Source of the DNA: Malania oleifera
Lineage: Eukaryota > Streptophyta > Magnoliopsida > Santalales > Ximeniaceae
Length of the DNA stretch: 64,000 nucleotides
NCBI RefSeq assembly: GCF_029873635.1
Contig: NC_080422.1
Coordinates: forward strand, 58,687,889-58,751,888
Reading direction: 5' to 3'
Under the pieces are notes generated by a model that saw nothing but the letters and a program-made list of their open reading frames with translations, made no database searches and had not been told where the DNA came from. This document shows, one piece after another, positions 11,566-24,247 of the stretch (the stretch's first letter is position 1; each line of letters starts with the position of its first letter). The position numbers and the translations under genes are program-made.

Positions 11566-12814
11566 TACAGAAGTAAGACCCCTTTATTTGGATTGAAGGG
11601 AGTCATGAAAGGCTTGAGTCGCTGTCCAATGACCGTGAAACCATTACCATTCTTTGGAACCACAATGTCTACTGTGCCGTGAGGATGAACGTGTTTAACG
11701 ATGTACGGGCCACTCCACCAGGACTTTAACTTCCTAGGAAATAGATGTAATCTGGAGTCATAGAGAAGAACTTGCTGATTCAGGAAAAGGTGTTTATCCT
11801 TGATTTTCGTTGCAGCAGCTTCATTCGTTCCTTCTCTAAGAGAGCATTCTCATAGGTTTCCCTCCTGGATTCTTCAAGCTCACATACCTACAAATTTCTT
11901 AAACCTTTGGCATCATCAACTGAAAAGTTAATCTGTTTAATAGCTTATAATGCATCATGTTGAATCTCAACAAGTAAATGACATGATTTACTATAAACTA
12001 ACCTATAGGGAGACATCCCTAAATTTGTCTTGAAAGCATTTCGGCAGGCCCACAGTACATCAACTAGCTTTTCTAATCAATCCTTCCGATTAGGACGAAC
12101 TGCTTTCTCAAGTATGATCTTGATCTCTCTATTCGCTAGCTCAGCTTGACCATTAGTTTGAGGGTGGTATGGAGTAGAGAACTTATGGGTAACTCCATAT
12201 TTGTGCATTAATTTTTCAAAAGGTTTGTTACAAAAGTGCAACCCGCTATCACTAATGATCACTTTGGGCATGCCAAAACATGGAAATAACTCCTTAAGAA
12301 ACCGAATGACAACCCTGTGGTCATTTTTCTTACAACATATAGCTTCTACAAATTTTGAAACATGATCCACAACAACTAGAATATAGGAATTTCCAAAAGA
12401 GTTTGGGAATGATCCCATAAAGTCAATTCCCCAAGAGTCAAAGATTTCAAGAGTAAAAATAGGAGAGATAAGTATTTCATTCTTTTCTGTGATTTTTTCT
12501 AGCTTCTGATAGGCCTCACAAGTTTTACAAAAATTATCAACATCTTTGAACATAGTAGGCCAGTAGAGTCCACTTTGCAAAATTTTTGAAATAGTTTTCT
12601 TTGCAGCAAAGTGGCCTCCACACGCTCCACTATGACAAAAATGCATCACAGAAGTGAAATCATCATTAGGAACACATCTACGAACCAACTGATCAGAGTA
12701 GTATTTAAACATATATAGGTTGTGAAAATAATAATGTCGCACCTCTGCAAGAAACTTACACTTATCTTGAGTTAACCAATGTTCTGACATTCGTTCGGTG
12801 ACAAGGTAGTTCAT
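11566..12814 (-). pseudogene. Gypsy integrase (minus strand)
   Basis: Integrase inserts the cDNA into the genome. The clean part (12814-12077, 245 codons) shows the zinc-binding HHCC region (CHSGACGGHF ... CKTCEAYQK), then the DDE core: GIDFMG (first Asp), ISDSGLHF (second Asp) and NGQAELANRE (Glu). After a stop at 12077 the C-terminal part continues in broken frames, with GPYIVKHVHPHGTVDI and GQRLKPFM near 11700-11600. All three catalytic acids are present, but stops prevent a full product. Confidence 0.9.
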
Positions 12815-13330
12815 AATATCAGCAAACTACAGAGCACGTGACACTGCAAAAGGATGCTCATCAGGAAAATCATCATTTAAGGGAGAAAGAGATATAGACA
12901 CATCAGGTAGCTGCAAACGAGAGAGATGGTTAGCTACAACATTTTATACTCCCTTTTTATGTCGAATGGTGATGTCAAATTCCTACAAAAGTAGAATCTA
13001 TCTAATCAAACTGGGTTTACAATCCTTTTTTGCCAACAAATATTTCAAGGCGAAGTGATCAATAAAAATAATGACAAGTGATCCAATGACATAAGAATGA
13101 AATTTTTCTAAAGCAAACACAACAGCCAACAATTCTTTCTCAGTGGTGGTATAATTTTTTTTAGCATCATTTAAAGTACGACTCGTATAATAGATGACAG
13201 AGGGCTTGTTATCAACTCTTTGACCCAAAATGGCACCAAGAGCGAAGTCACTAGCATCAGTCATGATTTTAAATCGCAAGTCCCATCGAGGAGGTTGCAT
13301 AGTGGGTGCAATAGTCAACTATTTCTTTAG
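12815..13330 (-). pseudogene. Gypsy RNase H (minus strand)
   Basis: A clean 106-codon stretch (13318-12998) reads PPRWDLRFKIMTDASDFALG, then VIYYTSRTLNDAKKNYTTTEKELLAVVFALEKF and FIDHFALKYLLAKKD. These are the RNase H catalytic blocks (D in TDASD, E in TEKE, D in FIDH). A stop at 12998 interrupts the link to the integrase. Confidence 0.9.
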
Positions 13331-14464
13331 TGTTTCAAAAGCCTATTAACATTCATCAGTCCACAAAAATTCAGCCTCATTTTGCAATAAAGTACATAGT
13401 GGTTTAATAATACTACTAAAGCCCTGAATGAAATGCCAATAGAAGCCAGCATGACCAAGGAAGGAATAGACATCCCTAACTGTCTTAGGGAATGGTAACT
13501 AGGAAATCAGCTCTTCCTTGGCCTTATCAACCTCTATACCATGCTCAGAAACCCAATGATTAAGTACTAAACCACTACTTACCATAAAATTGACATTTTT
13601 CTCAATTAAAAAGCAAATTCTTTTCTTCACATCTTTTTAGAATAGCAATCAAATTCTTTTCTTCACATCTTTTTGGAATAGCAATCAATTTTTTTAGATA
13701 GATATCGAAAGACTTACCAAACACAGAAAAGTCATCCATGAAAATTTCACATATATCATCTAACATATCAGAGAAAATACTTATCATGTAGTGCTGGAAA
13801 GTAGCAGGTGCATTGTATAAACCAAATGGCATTCTACGAAAGGCGAAAGTACTGAAGGGACAAGTGAAGGTAGTCTTCTCTTGATCCTCAAGTGCTCCAA
13901 CAATTTGATAATAACTAGAAAATCCATCTAATAAACAGTAAAAGGAATTACTAGCTACTTTTTTGAGTATCTGATCTAGGAAGGGTAACAAAAAGTGATC
14001 CTTTCGGCTAACTGAATTCAATTTATGATAATAAATGCACATTCTCCAACCTGTTACTTTCCTAGATGGGATCAACTCTCCATTAGCATTTTCAATGACA
14101 GTTAAACCAAATTTTTTTGGAACTACCTATGTCGGACTTACCCACTTGCTGTCGGAGATTGGATAGATGATGTCAGCAGCTAATAATTTCAGCAGTTCTT
14201 TCTTTACCACCTCCTTCATGGTTGGATTCAGTCTTCATTGCACGTCATGAACTGGTCTAGTGTCTTCTTTCAGGAAGATGTTGTGAGTACAAATTGAAGG
14301 GTCGATACCCTTGATGTCTGCAATGGTCCATCCTATTACTCCTCGATACTTCCTTAGTACCTACAATAACTCAATTTCTTGTTTAAGAGTAAGGTGAGAA
14401 GAGATTACCATTGGGAATGTGCCCTCCGTTGAACCTAGGAAAACAAACTTCAGCTCTCCAAGTA
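13331..14464 (-). pseudogene. Gypsy reverse transcriptase (minus strand)
   Basis: From the array insertion point the frame reads LTLKQEIELL, then IGWTIADIKGIDPSICTHNI, VVKKELLKLLAADIIYP and VPKKFGLTVIENANGELIPS. The core is a clean stretch at 14075-13602: GWRMCIYYHKLN, then FRRMPFGLYNAPATFQHYM and the catalytic FMDD (codons at 13742-13731). A 36-bp tandem duplication (13615-13650 and 13651-13686) repeats twelve residues ending CEEKNL. The thumb follows (FLGHAGFYWHFIQGFS) in broken frames. The domain is separated from its protease by the 21.6-kb array. Confidence 0.9.
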
Positions 14465-14469
14465 ATGAT

Positions 14470-16700
14470 TGTTGACTCTATGAGTCTGATCTCGTTTTGA
14501 TTATGACAAAACCAATGTTTCTCACATGTGCACTGAGCTTCTTGAGCAGGTTTATCCTTGCATGCACTGATGCTAGGAACTCAAGCAAGTCATACGGACT
14601 ATGAAGATCAAGCTTCATTTATAGCAACTGAAAAATCGAAAGAATGAAGATCTATTTGCTATTGTATTTGCATTCACTTTTTTTTTTTTCGTCTGTAATA
14701 ATTTATATGGTCTATTATAATGCATTTACATGCATGATAGGGTTTAATGCTCAACATGACCATTGATTGACCATAGGGAACCAAATGACCGTAGCGCACC
14801 ATTTAGTCAACCAAAGGTCGACCAACGTCGGATTTTTAGGGTTAGCTCAAAGACCTTAGAAAAGACCCTAGCTCCTTGCACTAGCACATAAGAAAGTCCC
14901 CAAAATCACATATGCTATCAGGGGAATTTATTGAATAGAAATAGGACTTAAAGGGCCAATATAGTGAGGTTTCGGGCGATCAAACCTTGGTATTCAAAAC
15001 ACCTTGGTCGACCGAACCGTTGAATGAGTCAGCGTGTTGACCTAACTTCGGGCAACTGAACCAAAAAGGACTTCACCGTCCTCGGTTAACTGAATATGTG
15101 CCCTGTCATTTTCCAACAACTCAAGCACCCAAACGTTCACGTTCAAATCACCATCAGGGGATCGAATATGCAAGTTCGGAAAACTAAACTTGTGACTAGG
15201 GGACCGAACCTTGGATAGATTGGAAAGATGCCTTGGTTAGCAAACTGAATTCTCATTCAAAAACCTGAACTTCAAAAGTCACCTTTTCCATATGTGAGTG
15301 TTCGAGTGACCTAACCTATGCTCAGTTGACTGAAACTCTCGGGTTGCTTATCTTTGCTATGGTAATTAAGGGTAATTGGGATTAAAAAGCAAATTAAACA
15401 TTCTTAATATTCCCCATTGTGTCCTAACGGTTACTTTTTGAGTCCCACCTATATATGCCATTTCATTTAACTCAATTAGTACCAAGATTAGAAAAAGTGA
15501 TTAATATTTTTTCTCTTAAATTTCTTATACTCTTTTGCTACATTTTTTTTCACTCCAAGCTCATATTTTGAAATCTATCATTCCTACATTCTTGCTAACA
15601 TCATTTTGAAATTGAGAGTAAGTGTTAGTTGTTCCCATCTCTTGCAAATCAATTGCAAGACTGAAGGGAAAGTGATTGTGGTTAGTGCATACACTTTTAC
15701 ATATCACTCCCTTGGCAAATACTCTCACATAAGCATACGGTTTTGAGTATCCATTTTGAGAGTTCTTGCTCATTTGATCTTTCCCATAGTATTTTATTTC
15801 ATAAATATTCAATTGGGAGTATCTTGATTTTTTCTTGCCAGTCTTGGCACTAATATTGCAAGACTTGAAAGCTTGCATATAGTCTTTGATATTGGTTTTG
15901 CAAGACTCGATACAAAATATCTATTGTGCTTTTTATTTACAAAATCCTTAGGATATTTGATTTGGATTGCGCTTAACTTCCTTTGATTAATTGTTTGTTG
16001 AATATCATATCTTGAATCAAAGGTTGAACTCTCACATATACATACACTCACATATTTTGGAGAGTTTACATATTGGATCTCACCTGAGCATTAAATCCAT
16101 ATCATCTGTGAGTGCATATTTATTTGGACTGTATTGTGGTACATATATGCTTGTGTAGAAGCGCTTAAATTGTATGTAAATTTCAATTATTTTTTGTATT
16201 CTAGGCATGACCTGAGGGGGGTGAATCTAACTCGTAAGGATCGTTAGGGCCTTCTCCACCTCGTAAGAAGAGTGTGTAAAGGTTGGCATCAGCCCTGTGA
16301 ATTTGACTTGGTTGTAAATGGTTCCACTCCACCCGTTAAATGAGCATTAGTGGAATCCTTGGGCTTGTGAGCTGAGGCGGGGGCATAGGCATTATTGGTT
16401 GAACCTTGACATCATATTCAGTGTTACTTTTACTTTTTTAGCATTATATTCTGCATTGTGCTTGATTTTGTTTCCATGCTGAATATTATGCATATCTGAT
16501 TGACACGTTATTGAGTGTGATTGAGAGATGCTTGAATTGTGTTGCATATACTGAGATTGTTTAATATATCATATCTACAATTTCATACATACTTAGACTA
16601 CCAGTAGGTTGTGTAATACTATAGTTGGATTAGCTGAACCTAGGTGAAATTTTTTTGATCTCCAATTCACCCCCATTTTTGGATTGCACCAAAGTCAACA
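14470..16700 (+). repeat. Family A LTR1
   Basis: 2231 bp from TGTTGACT to AGTCAACA, perfect 8-bp inverted ends. It carries a cluster of TTCGGGCGACCGAA-like motifs (14970-15330), a TATA box (15450-15456), the conserved GAGGCGGGGGCATAGGC box (about 16374-16410) and the tail AATTCACCCC before the PBS. Antisense ORFs at 15561-16051 recur in the other copies only because the LTRs are homologous. Confidence 0.9.
14970..15456 (+). promoter_or_regulatory. Dyad-repeat cluster and TATA box of family A LTR1
   Basis: Repeated degenerate motif TTCGG-gcga-CCGAA (for example TTCGGGCGATCAAACC at 14971 and TCGACCGAACC near 15012) ends about 120 bp before CTATATATGCC (TATATAT 15450-15456). LTR2 repeats the layout at 21225-21714 and LTR3 ends in TATATATA at 29963-29970. 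Inferred U3 promoter. Confidence 0.55.
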
Positions 16701-16702
16701 AT

Positions 16703-16714
16703 TGGTATAAGAGC
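16703..16714 (+). other. PBS, initiator tRNA-Met (family A internal 1)
   Basis: TGGTATAAGAGC lies two bases after LTR1. It differs from TGGTATCAGAGC by one C-to-A. Confidence 0.85.
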
Positions 16715-16753
16715 TTTGTTACATAGACTTAAGCATATTTTGTAAAAATATCA

Positions 16754-18088
16754 TGATGGTTCATTTTGGTGTATCCCTATCTTGTGAGGGAAGGTTATCT
16801 ATGAATCCTCTAGTGTTTTGCGATGAAAAGTTTTCCAAATAGAAATTTAAAATGACCATATTTTATAAAGCTTTGAATTGGAGGTTTTGGAAGATTATTA
16901 CCCAGGGAAATATTGCGCCTATAAAATCATTTATTATGTTGAACTTCCCAAATTAGAAAATGAGCTGAATGATAATGACATAAACTCAATACAAATAAAT
17001 TTTGATGCCATGAACACTTTGCTACATGCTTTAGATTCTAACATTCTTTATGTAGTTATGGTATGTCATAATGCTAAAAAAATATGGGAGGAACTTGAAA
17101 AGAGACATGGAGTAACTAAGCAAGAAAAGACTGTCATTCTGTGTGACTCAAACTCAAAAGATCATGAAAGAGAACATCAACGCTTTATAGCTTTAATTGA
17201 CGAAGAGGTAAATTCGTCTCCTTCTACTTATCAAATAATACTTGTAATGATTCATATGATAATTCTAGTGATACATCTAATACTGAATCGTGTGATAGTT
17301 CTGGTAGTGAAAGTATGTATACTTACGAGGAATTGCAAGTTGAATATGTTAGAATTCATAAGTCTCTTATTAGAACTAATAAACGCTATACTGTGTTGAA
17401 AAACAAGAATGAGGCATCGTTGAAAGAACTTGAATAAAAAATTCTTGTTGAAAGGGAAAATGACTTCAAAATAAAAAATTTAGTAAAAAAGAACGAAAAA
17501 TTGGAAAAAGAGTTGAATGCCTTAAGATCTCAAATTTCAAGTGATAATAAAAAGGATCTTCTCATTTCAGAATTTGAGTGTAAAGAAAACACAATGACTA
17601 ATGAATTCATAAAATTACAAGGTGTTTACAAAGGCTCGAAAGATTAAAAAACTAAAGGACTAGAAAGAAAAATTAAGGACCAATCCAAAATCATTCATAC
17701 ATTTACTAGGGGCAAAGAAAACTTATACAAGCTTCTAGGCTCACAAAAGATGACCTTAGAAAAAGAAGGTATGGGTTATAATGGGATTGAAAGTAAGAAA
17801 AGAAAGAACCTATACATGGGGTACTTTGTAAGAGGATCAAAACACTATTCTAGTACCTCCTCCAGTTTGTATACTCACATCACTTGTGTCTTGTGTAAAA
17901 AGAAGTGGCACATAAAATTTGATTGCCCGTTTAAAAGAAAAGGTGTAAAATGCAAACACGTTTTGAGAGTCAAAGGAACACCTAGACCTAACACTTCAAG
18001 GCTCAAAGATAGAAAAATAGTATGGGTTGTAAAGAAAGGAAACTCATTAGAACTTAAGGAGGAACGAATTCCAATTGGAGTTACATAA
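16754..18088 (+). pseudogene. Family A gag, internal 1
   Basis: Capsid-like protein without pol. It opens MMVHFGVSLSCEGRLS and, after a stop and frameshift near 16840-16920, reads ELPKLENELNDNDINSIQINF ... HALDSNILYVVMVCHNAKKIWEELEKRHGV (to about 17130). This matches the gag of element 2 (QINSSAINDLYCALDANEFNRVMACKTAKEIWDKLE). The central capsid and first knuckle seen in elements 1 and 2 are missing. A Ser/Asn/Asp-rich stretch and a long Lys/Glu coiled coil follow (17260-17750). The last part (17750-18088) has a knuckle, CVLCKKKWHIKFDC, and ends VWVVKKGNSLELKEERIPIGVT. The stop at 18086 falls where protease would begin. Confidence 0.82.
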
Positions 18089-20715
18089 ATGCTTTTCTTA
18101 AGTTCTAGGCTTTGGGGGAGGGATGTCTATTGGCCTATGAAGTGGTTTATCCCTAAAATGTCAAATCATAGCATATTCATTCCACCTTTAGTATACTAAG
18201 ATCATTTGAGAATCAAGAAAATTTGCAAATCCAAGTATATAACCAATATGAACTTAATGCATATATTCATTGGTTAAAATATGAAATCATTGGCTATAGC
18301 TTAATTAAAATCCACTTCCAAATGGACAAAAGCATCCTTGCTTGGTATAAAATTCTTAATGCTTAATTCGTGCCTAAATGAACAAATCTTATGTTAAACA
18401 AACTCAATCAATTGTGTATGACTGAGCATTAGGAAATGAATCACATTTTAAGGTTCATCTAATCCTAAACTCATCTTGGAGCCTTAAAAGCCTAATAAAA
18501 TTTTTGACATCTCTCTTGGCTTAAGTAAAATTGATCATAACTCCTTATTCATTTGATACTTATTAATAGACACCCCTATTGAAATCAAAATTAGAGGCAT
18601 TTACTAAAGAGTTCAAGTTTTATTGTCAAATCAAGATGTTTTCTTTGAACTTTAAATGTAAAAATCTTCTAATTTTAGCTCATCTCTTCCATAGGAAATA
18701 TTTACCATACCATGATCACATCAGGTAAAGATCCATCCTCTCATTGGTTCATTTCCTTGCTCCAAAATTGTGATCATATCTAAAGGATACATTTCAATTA
18801 CCAAAGAGCACCAGTTACTAGTTATTCATATCCTCCACAATGCTCTTTACCAGAATAAGTTCGAATATATTCTTTAGAATGCTCATCTTGAACAATGTCG
18901 TGCTACTACCAAATTACTCTTCTGAACATAATAGAGACTAAAACTTTAAGAGTATTAATTTTAATTCGCTTCTCTTGCTCTCAAACTTTATATAAAATCA
19001 TTTAGAGCTACACCCTCATGAATTAAGTTGAATGACTAAATTGGTTGCCTAGGTCCTAATCTTGATGAATGCGTATATCTCAAAGTGACCTATGCACATG
19101 TAATTAATATCGAAAGCCATTCCAATTGGTGCCTCACACGCATTGAAAATCATAAAGAGGCATAAGTAGGCTTATGATCCTGTAAAATATGTCATTGTGA
19201 CTTTTTTGGTCCTCTAAGCTGAGTGCATTTAAAGCCAAGCTCAAAATAGGGAAAAATTTAGAAGTCCTTGGCTAAGGGCTACAAAATTAAGGCATAAGTT
19301 GGATATGTACTTAACTCAAGGGGAGTATTACACTTTCATGTCTATAAAAATTAAAATGCTCTATCCCATTATTTATGCCTGAATCTGTATAAAAGCACTA
19401 CATTGAACTCATAACTATTCTTTGTTACTGTGTACATTTGTTGATGAATGGTTTATTTTTTATATAATTGTTGATTTCTACCTAATTACATGCGTAGTCT
19501 AGAATCTCTCCTCCATGGCGGATGCAGTTGATGTTAATTGCATGCTGGTAGTGGATATAAGTTTGTGTGTGCCTTGAACTGTATTATAAATTGCTTATTT
19601 GAACCTATATGGTACAACTTTTTTGGGAAAACATGCAATTTACAGACGGCATGCTACCGAAATTTCGATAGATTTTTCCCAAAGGAAGACCTTGTACAAA
19701 GATGATTATGTTAAGATGAATGATAAAAAACTTTTGAAAGTATAAGTGAAAACTAATTGAATATTAAATTTCATCCTAGCATAATCATCAAATAGTTAGA
19801 GGAGCTTAGCTCCATCCCTAGAGAAAGAGCATAAAAGAACTTATATGCATCATATTCGTTTATTGAAATATTAAGGCTCTTAAACATTATATCCAGTACT
19901 TAAAACTTGAGAATATGATATGGTTTATTCTTGATTTATGAGCATCATATTATGTATTGATGTCACTTCTCCGGGTGCATGTATGATTTTTTCGGGTTAA
20001 TTATACTAGATGAAAATTGTTTTTAAATATTTTAATCAATATCCAGTATAGTTCATAAGAGATTTATACTACTGGGCATAATGAAAAAAATCTTGATTTG
20101 TATAAGCAACTCGTTTCAACTAAGTCATATCTTCAAATTGTTAGGGGGAGCAATTCAACATAAAATTCCTCGGCCCTAAAATTTGTTAACAATTATAGCA
20201 CTTTCATTTATGTTCTTACTGCATAAATTGAGATGTTTGCTTCATATTGATCATGAATGTTGGATGTATTTGAATCATGGCATGCACTATTTTGGACTAT
20301 ACCGAATATCTTGCATGCATTGAAAATGAGCAATTCTTGTAATCATTTAAGTCGTTGATTTATTTTTGGGAATTGCTCTATTTTCAAACAGCAAGCTGCC
20401 GAAATTTCAAAATTTTCCCAAAATTAAATCTTATATCTGAATGTCTTGTGTTTACTTTCCTACCTTAGCCCCTTCTTGCTGATGTCAAAGAGGGGGAGAA
20501 GTGTCTAATGCAAAATTGGGAAAGCTAAATGCACATTTGTTTATATTATCACTTCATACTATTTGATCTTTATTGATAGCTAAGATCGAATGCATACTTT
20601 GTGTATGCTTTTCTTCATTCGTCATATGCTTGCACTTCAAATTTAAATTCTATTCAAATACTTAGGGGGGTCCAATTGGCTTTGCCCACTTTTACAAATT
20701 GTTTCTGTCATCATC
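18089..20715 (+). other. Family A internal 3' region, long and non-coding
   Basis: About 2.6 kb with no protein signal, in the place where pol lies in autonomous copia elements. It is well conserved in internal 2 (24248-26860), partly in internal 3 (33891-34929), and as a dispersed piece at 57371-58162. It holds two units bounded by TTTTGGGAA and TTTCCCAAA around GCATGCTACCGAAATTTCG (19619-19684 and 20362-20423), and extra polypurine tracts (AAAGAGGGGGAGAA at 20487-20500, TTAGGGGGAGCAA near 20140). Confidence 0.7.
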
Positions 20716-20730
20716 AAAAAAGGGGGAGAA
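20716..20730 (+). other. Polypurine tract of family A unit 1
   Basis: AAAAAAGGGGGAGAA lies directly before LTR2 (TGTTGACT at 20731), as expected for the plus-strand primer. The matching tract of unit 2 is AAAAAGGGGAGAA at 26861-26873. Confidence 0.88.
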
Positions 20731-22932
20731 TGTTGACTCTACGAGTCTAATCTCGTTTTGATTATGGGAAAACCAATGTTTCTTATCTGTGCACTGAGCT
20801 TCTTGAATAGGTTTATACTTGCATGCACTGATGATAGGAACTCAAGCAGGCCATATGGACTACGAAGATCAAGCTTCATTTATGGCAACTAAAGAATCGA
20901 AAGAATGAAGACCTATTTGCTATTGTATTTGCTTTCATTTTTTTTTTGTCTAAAATAATTTATATGGTCTGTAATAATGTATCTGCAAACATAATAGGGT
21001 TTAATGCTCAACACGACTGTAGATTAACCATAGAGAACCAAATAGCCATAGGGCATCCTTCTATCGACCAAAGGTCAACCGATGCCAAATTTTTAGGGTT
21101 AGCTCAAAGTCCTTAGAAAATGCCCTAGGTCCTTGCCCTAATACTTAAGAATGTCCCAAAAATCACATATGCTATCAGGGGAATTTATTGAATTGAAACA
21201 GGACTAAAGGGCTAATATAGTGAGGTTTTGGGCGATCAAACCTTGGTGTTCAAAACACCTCAGTCGACCAAACCGTTGAATGAGTCAGCATGTTGACTTA
21301 ACTTCGGGCGACGAAACTGAAAAGGACTTCACCGTCCTTGGTTAACCGAATATGTACCCTGTCCTTTTCCAACAACTCAGGCACCCAAACATTCACGTTC
21401 AAATCACCTTCGAGCAACCAAACATGCATGTTTGGCAGATTGAACTTGTGACCAGGAGACCAAACCTCAGATAGATTGAAAAATCGCCTTGGTTAGCAAA
21501 TTGAACCCTTATTTAGGCACCCAAACTTCAAAAACTACCTTTTCTGTATATGAGTGTTCGGGCAACTGAACCTATGGCTTGGTCAACCGAAATTCTCGGG
21601 TTGCTTATTTTTACTGCCGTAATTAAGGTTAATTGGGGTTGAAACTCAAATTAAACATTTTTAATATTCCCCATTGTGTCCTAACAATTACATTTTGAGT
21701 CCCACCTATATATACCATTTCATTTAACTCAATTAGTAACAAGATTAGCAAAAGGGATCAATATTTTTTCTTTCAAATTTCTTATATTCTTTTGCTACAT
21801 TTTTTTTTTTTCATTCCAAGCTCATATTTTGAATTCTCTCATTCATAATTTCTTGCAAACATCTTTTTGAAATTGAGAGTAAGTGTTAGTTGTTCCCATC
21901 TCTTGAAAATCCATTGCAAGAATGAAGGGAAGTGATTGTGGTTAGTGCATACACTTTTACATAACATTGCCTTAGCAAATACTCTCACATAAGCATACGA
22001 TTTTGAAAATCCATTTTGAGAGTTCTTGCTTATTTGATCTTTCCCATAGTTTTTTATATCATAAATATTCAATTGTGAAGATCTTGATTTTTGCATGCTA
22101 GTCTTGGCATTCATATTGCAAGACTTAAAAGCTTGCTTATAATCTTTGATATTGGTTTTGCAAGGCACAATCCAAAATAACTATTGTGCTTTCTATTTAC
22201 AAAATCCTTGGGATATTCGATTTGGATTGTGCTTAACTTCCTTTGATTAATTGTTTGTTGAATATCATATCTTGAATCAAAGGTTGAACTCTCACATATA
22301 CATACACTCACATATTTTGGAGAGTTTACATATTGGATCTCCCCTGAGCATTAAATCCGTATCATATGTGAGTGCATATTTATTTCGAATGTATTGAGGT
22401 ACATATATGCTTGTGTATAAGTGCTTAAATTTTACCTAAATTTTAATTATTTGTTGTATTCCATGCGTGGCTTGAGGGGGTTTGATCCAGCTCGAAAGGA
22501 TTGTTAGAGCCTTCTCCGCCCCATGAGGAGAGTGTTTAAAGGTTGAGGTCAGCCCTGTGAATTTGGCCTGGTTGTAAATGGTGCCACTCCACCCATTATG
22601 TGAGCATTAGTTGAATCCTCGGGCTTGTGAGTTGAGGCCGGGATGTAGGCAATGTCACTTTTACTTTTCCTACATTATATTCTGCATCGTGCTTCATTTA
22701 GTTTCCTTGCTGAATATTATGCATATCTAATTGACATTTTATTGAATGTGATTGAGAGATACTGGGATTATGTTGCATATACTGAAATTGTTTAATATAT
22801 CATATTTGCAATTTCATACATACTTAGACTGTCTTTAGGTTGTATAATACTATTGCTAGATTAGTTGAACCTAGGAGAAAATTTTTTAATCTCCAATTCA
22901 CTCCCCCTCTTGGGATTGCACAAAAGTCAACA
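20731..22932 (+). repeat. Family A LTR2 (shared between units 1 and 2)
   Basis: 2202 bp from TGTTGACT to AGTCAACA. It is both the 3' LTR of unit 1 (PPT before it) and the 5' LTR of unit 2 (PBS after it). The dyad cluster is at 21225-21600 and TATATATA at 21707-21714. Confidence 0.9.
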
Positions 22933-22934
22933 AT

Positions 22935-22946
22935 TGGTATTAGAGC
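22935..22946 (+). other. PBS, initiator tRNA-Met (family A internal 2)
   Basis: TGGTATTAGAGC lies two bases after LTR2. One C-to-T change from the copia consensus. Confidence 0.87.
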
Positions 22947-22984
22947 CTTGTTACATAGACTTAAGCATTATTTTGTAAAAAATC

Positions 22985-24247
22985 ATGATGACTCATTTTG
23001 GTATCCCCATCTTCTGAGGGAAGGTTATTTACGAATCCTCCAGTGTTGTGCAATGAAAATTTTGCCGAATGGAAATTTAGAATGACCATATTATTTAAAG
23101 CTTTGAATTAGAGGTTTTGGAAGATTATTACCCAGGGAAATTTTGTGCCTGTAAAAATCATTGATAATGTTGAACTTACCAAATCAGAAAATGAGCTGAA
23201 TGATAATGACATGAACTCAATACAGATAAATTTTGATGTCATAAACACTTTGCTGCACGCTTTAGATTCTAACATTCTTCATGTATTTATGGAATGTCAT
23301 AATGCTAAAGAAATAATGAAGGAACTTGAAAAGGGATATGGAGTAACTAAGCAATAAAGGACTATCACACCATGTGAATCGAGCTCAAAAGATCATGAAG
23401 GAGAAAATCAGTGCTTTATAGCTTTAATTGACGAAGAGGTAAATTCATCTCCTTGTACTTTGTCAAATAATCCTTGTAATGATTCATGTGATATTGCCAG
23501 TGATGCATCTAATACTGAATCATGTCATAGTTCTGGAAGTGAAAGCATGCGAACTTCTGAGGAATTGCAACTTGAATATGTTAGAATTCATAAGTCCCTT
23601 TTCAGAGCTAACAAACACTATATTGTGTTGAAAAAAAAAAAGAATGAGGCAATGTTGAAAGAACTTGAATAAAATATTCTTGTTGAAAGGGAAAATGATT
23701 TCAAAATAAAAAATTTAGTAAACAAGAATGAAAAATTGGAAAAAGAGCTAAATGCCTTAAGATCTTGAAGTTGAAGTGATAATAAAAGGGATCTTCTCAT
23801 TTCAGAACTTAAGTGTAAAGCAGACACAATGACTAATGAATTCATAAAATTATTCATACATTTACTAGGGGCAAAGAAAACTTAGACAAACTTCTAGGCT
23901 CACAAAAGATTACCTTAGAAAAAAAAGGTATAGGTTATAATGGGATTGAAAATAAGAAAAGAAAGAACCTATACATGGGGTACTTTATAAGAGCATCAAA
24001 ACACTATTCTAGTACCTCCTCCAGTCTATATACTCACATCACTTGCGTTTTGTGTAAAAAGAAGCGGCACATAAAATTTGATTGCCCATTTAAAAGAAAA
24101 TGTGTAAAATGCAAACAGGTCTAGAGAGTCAAAGTACCACCAAGTCCTAACCCATCAAGACTCAAAGATTATAAAATGGTATGGGTTGTAAAGAAAGTAA
24201 ACTCATTAGAACCTAAGGAGGAACGAATTCCAATTGGAGTTACATAA
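22985..24247 (+). pseudogene. Family A gag, internal 2
   Basis: A second copy of the same gag. It opens MMTHFG, breaks in frame, then reads ELTKSENELNDNDMNSIQINF ... HALDSNILHVFMECHNAKEIMKELEKGYGV (23145-23357). The Ser/Asn-rich segment follows (23460-23672; CNDSCDIASDASNTESCHSS) and then the coiled coil. The knuckle CVLCKKKRHIKFDC lies near 24048-24090, and the gene ends at the same EERIPIGVT-stop as internal 1. Stops and frameshifts fall at different places from copy 1, and a segment of the coiled-coil region near 23850 is missing, so the two copies decayed independently. Confidence 0.82.

Noticed and set aside
15561..16051. Antisense ORFs repeated at 15561-16051, 21839-22311 and 32283-32815
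   Set aside because: They recur because the family A LTRs are homologous. They differ in length and frame between copies and lie wholly in LTR sequence, with no protein motif.
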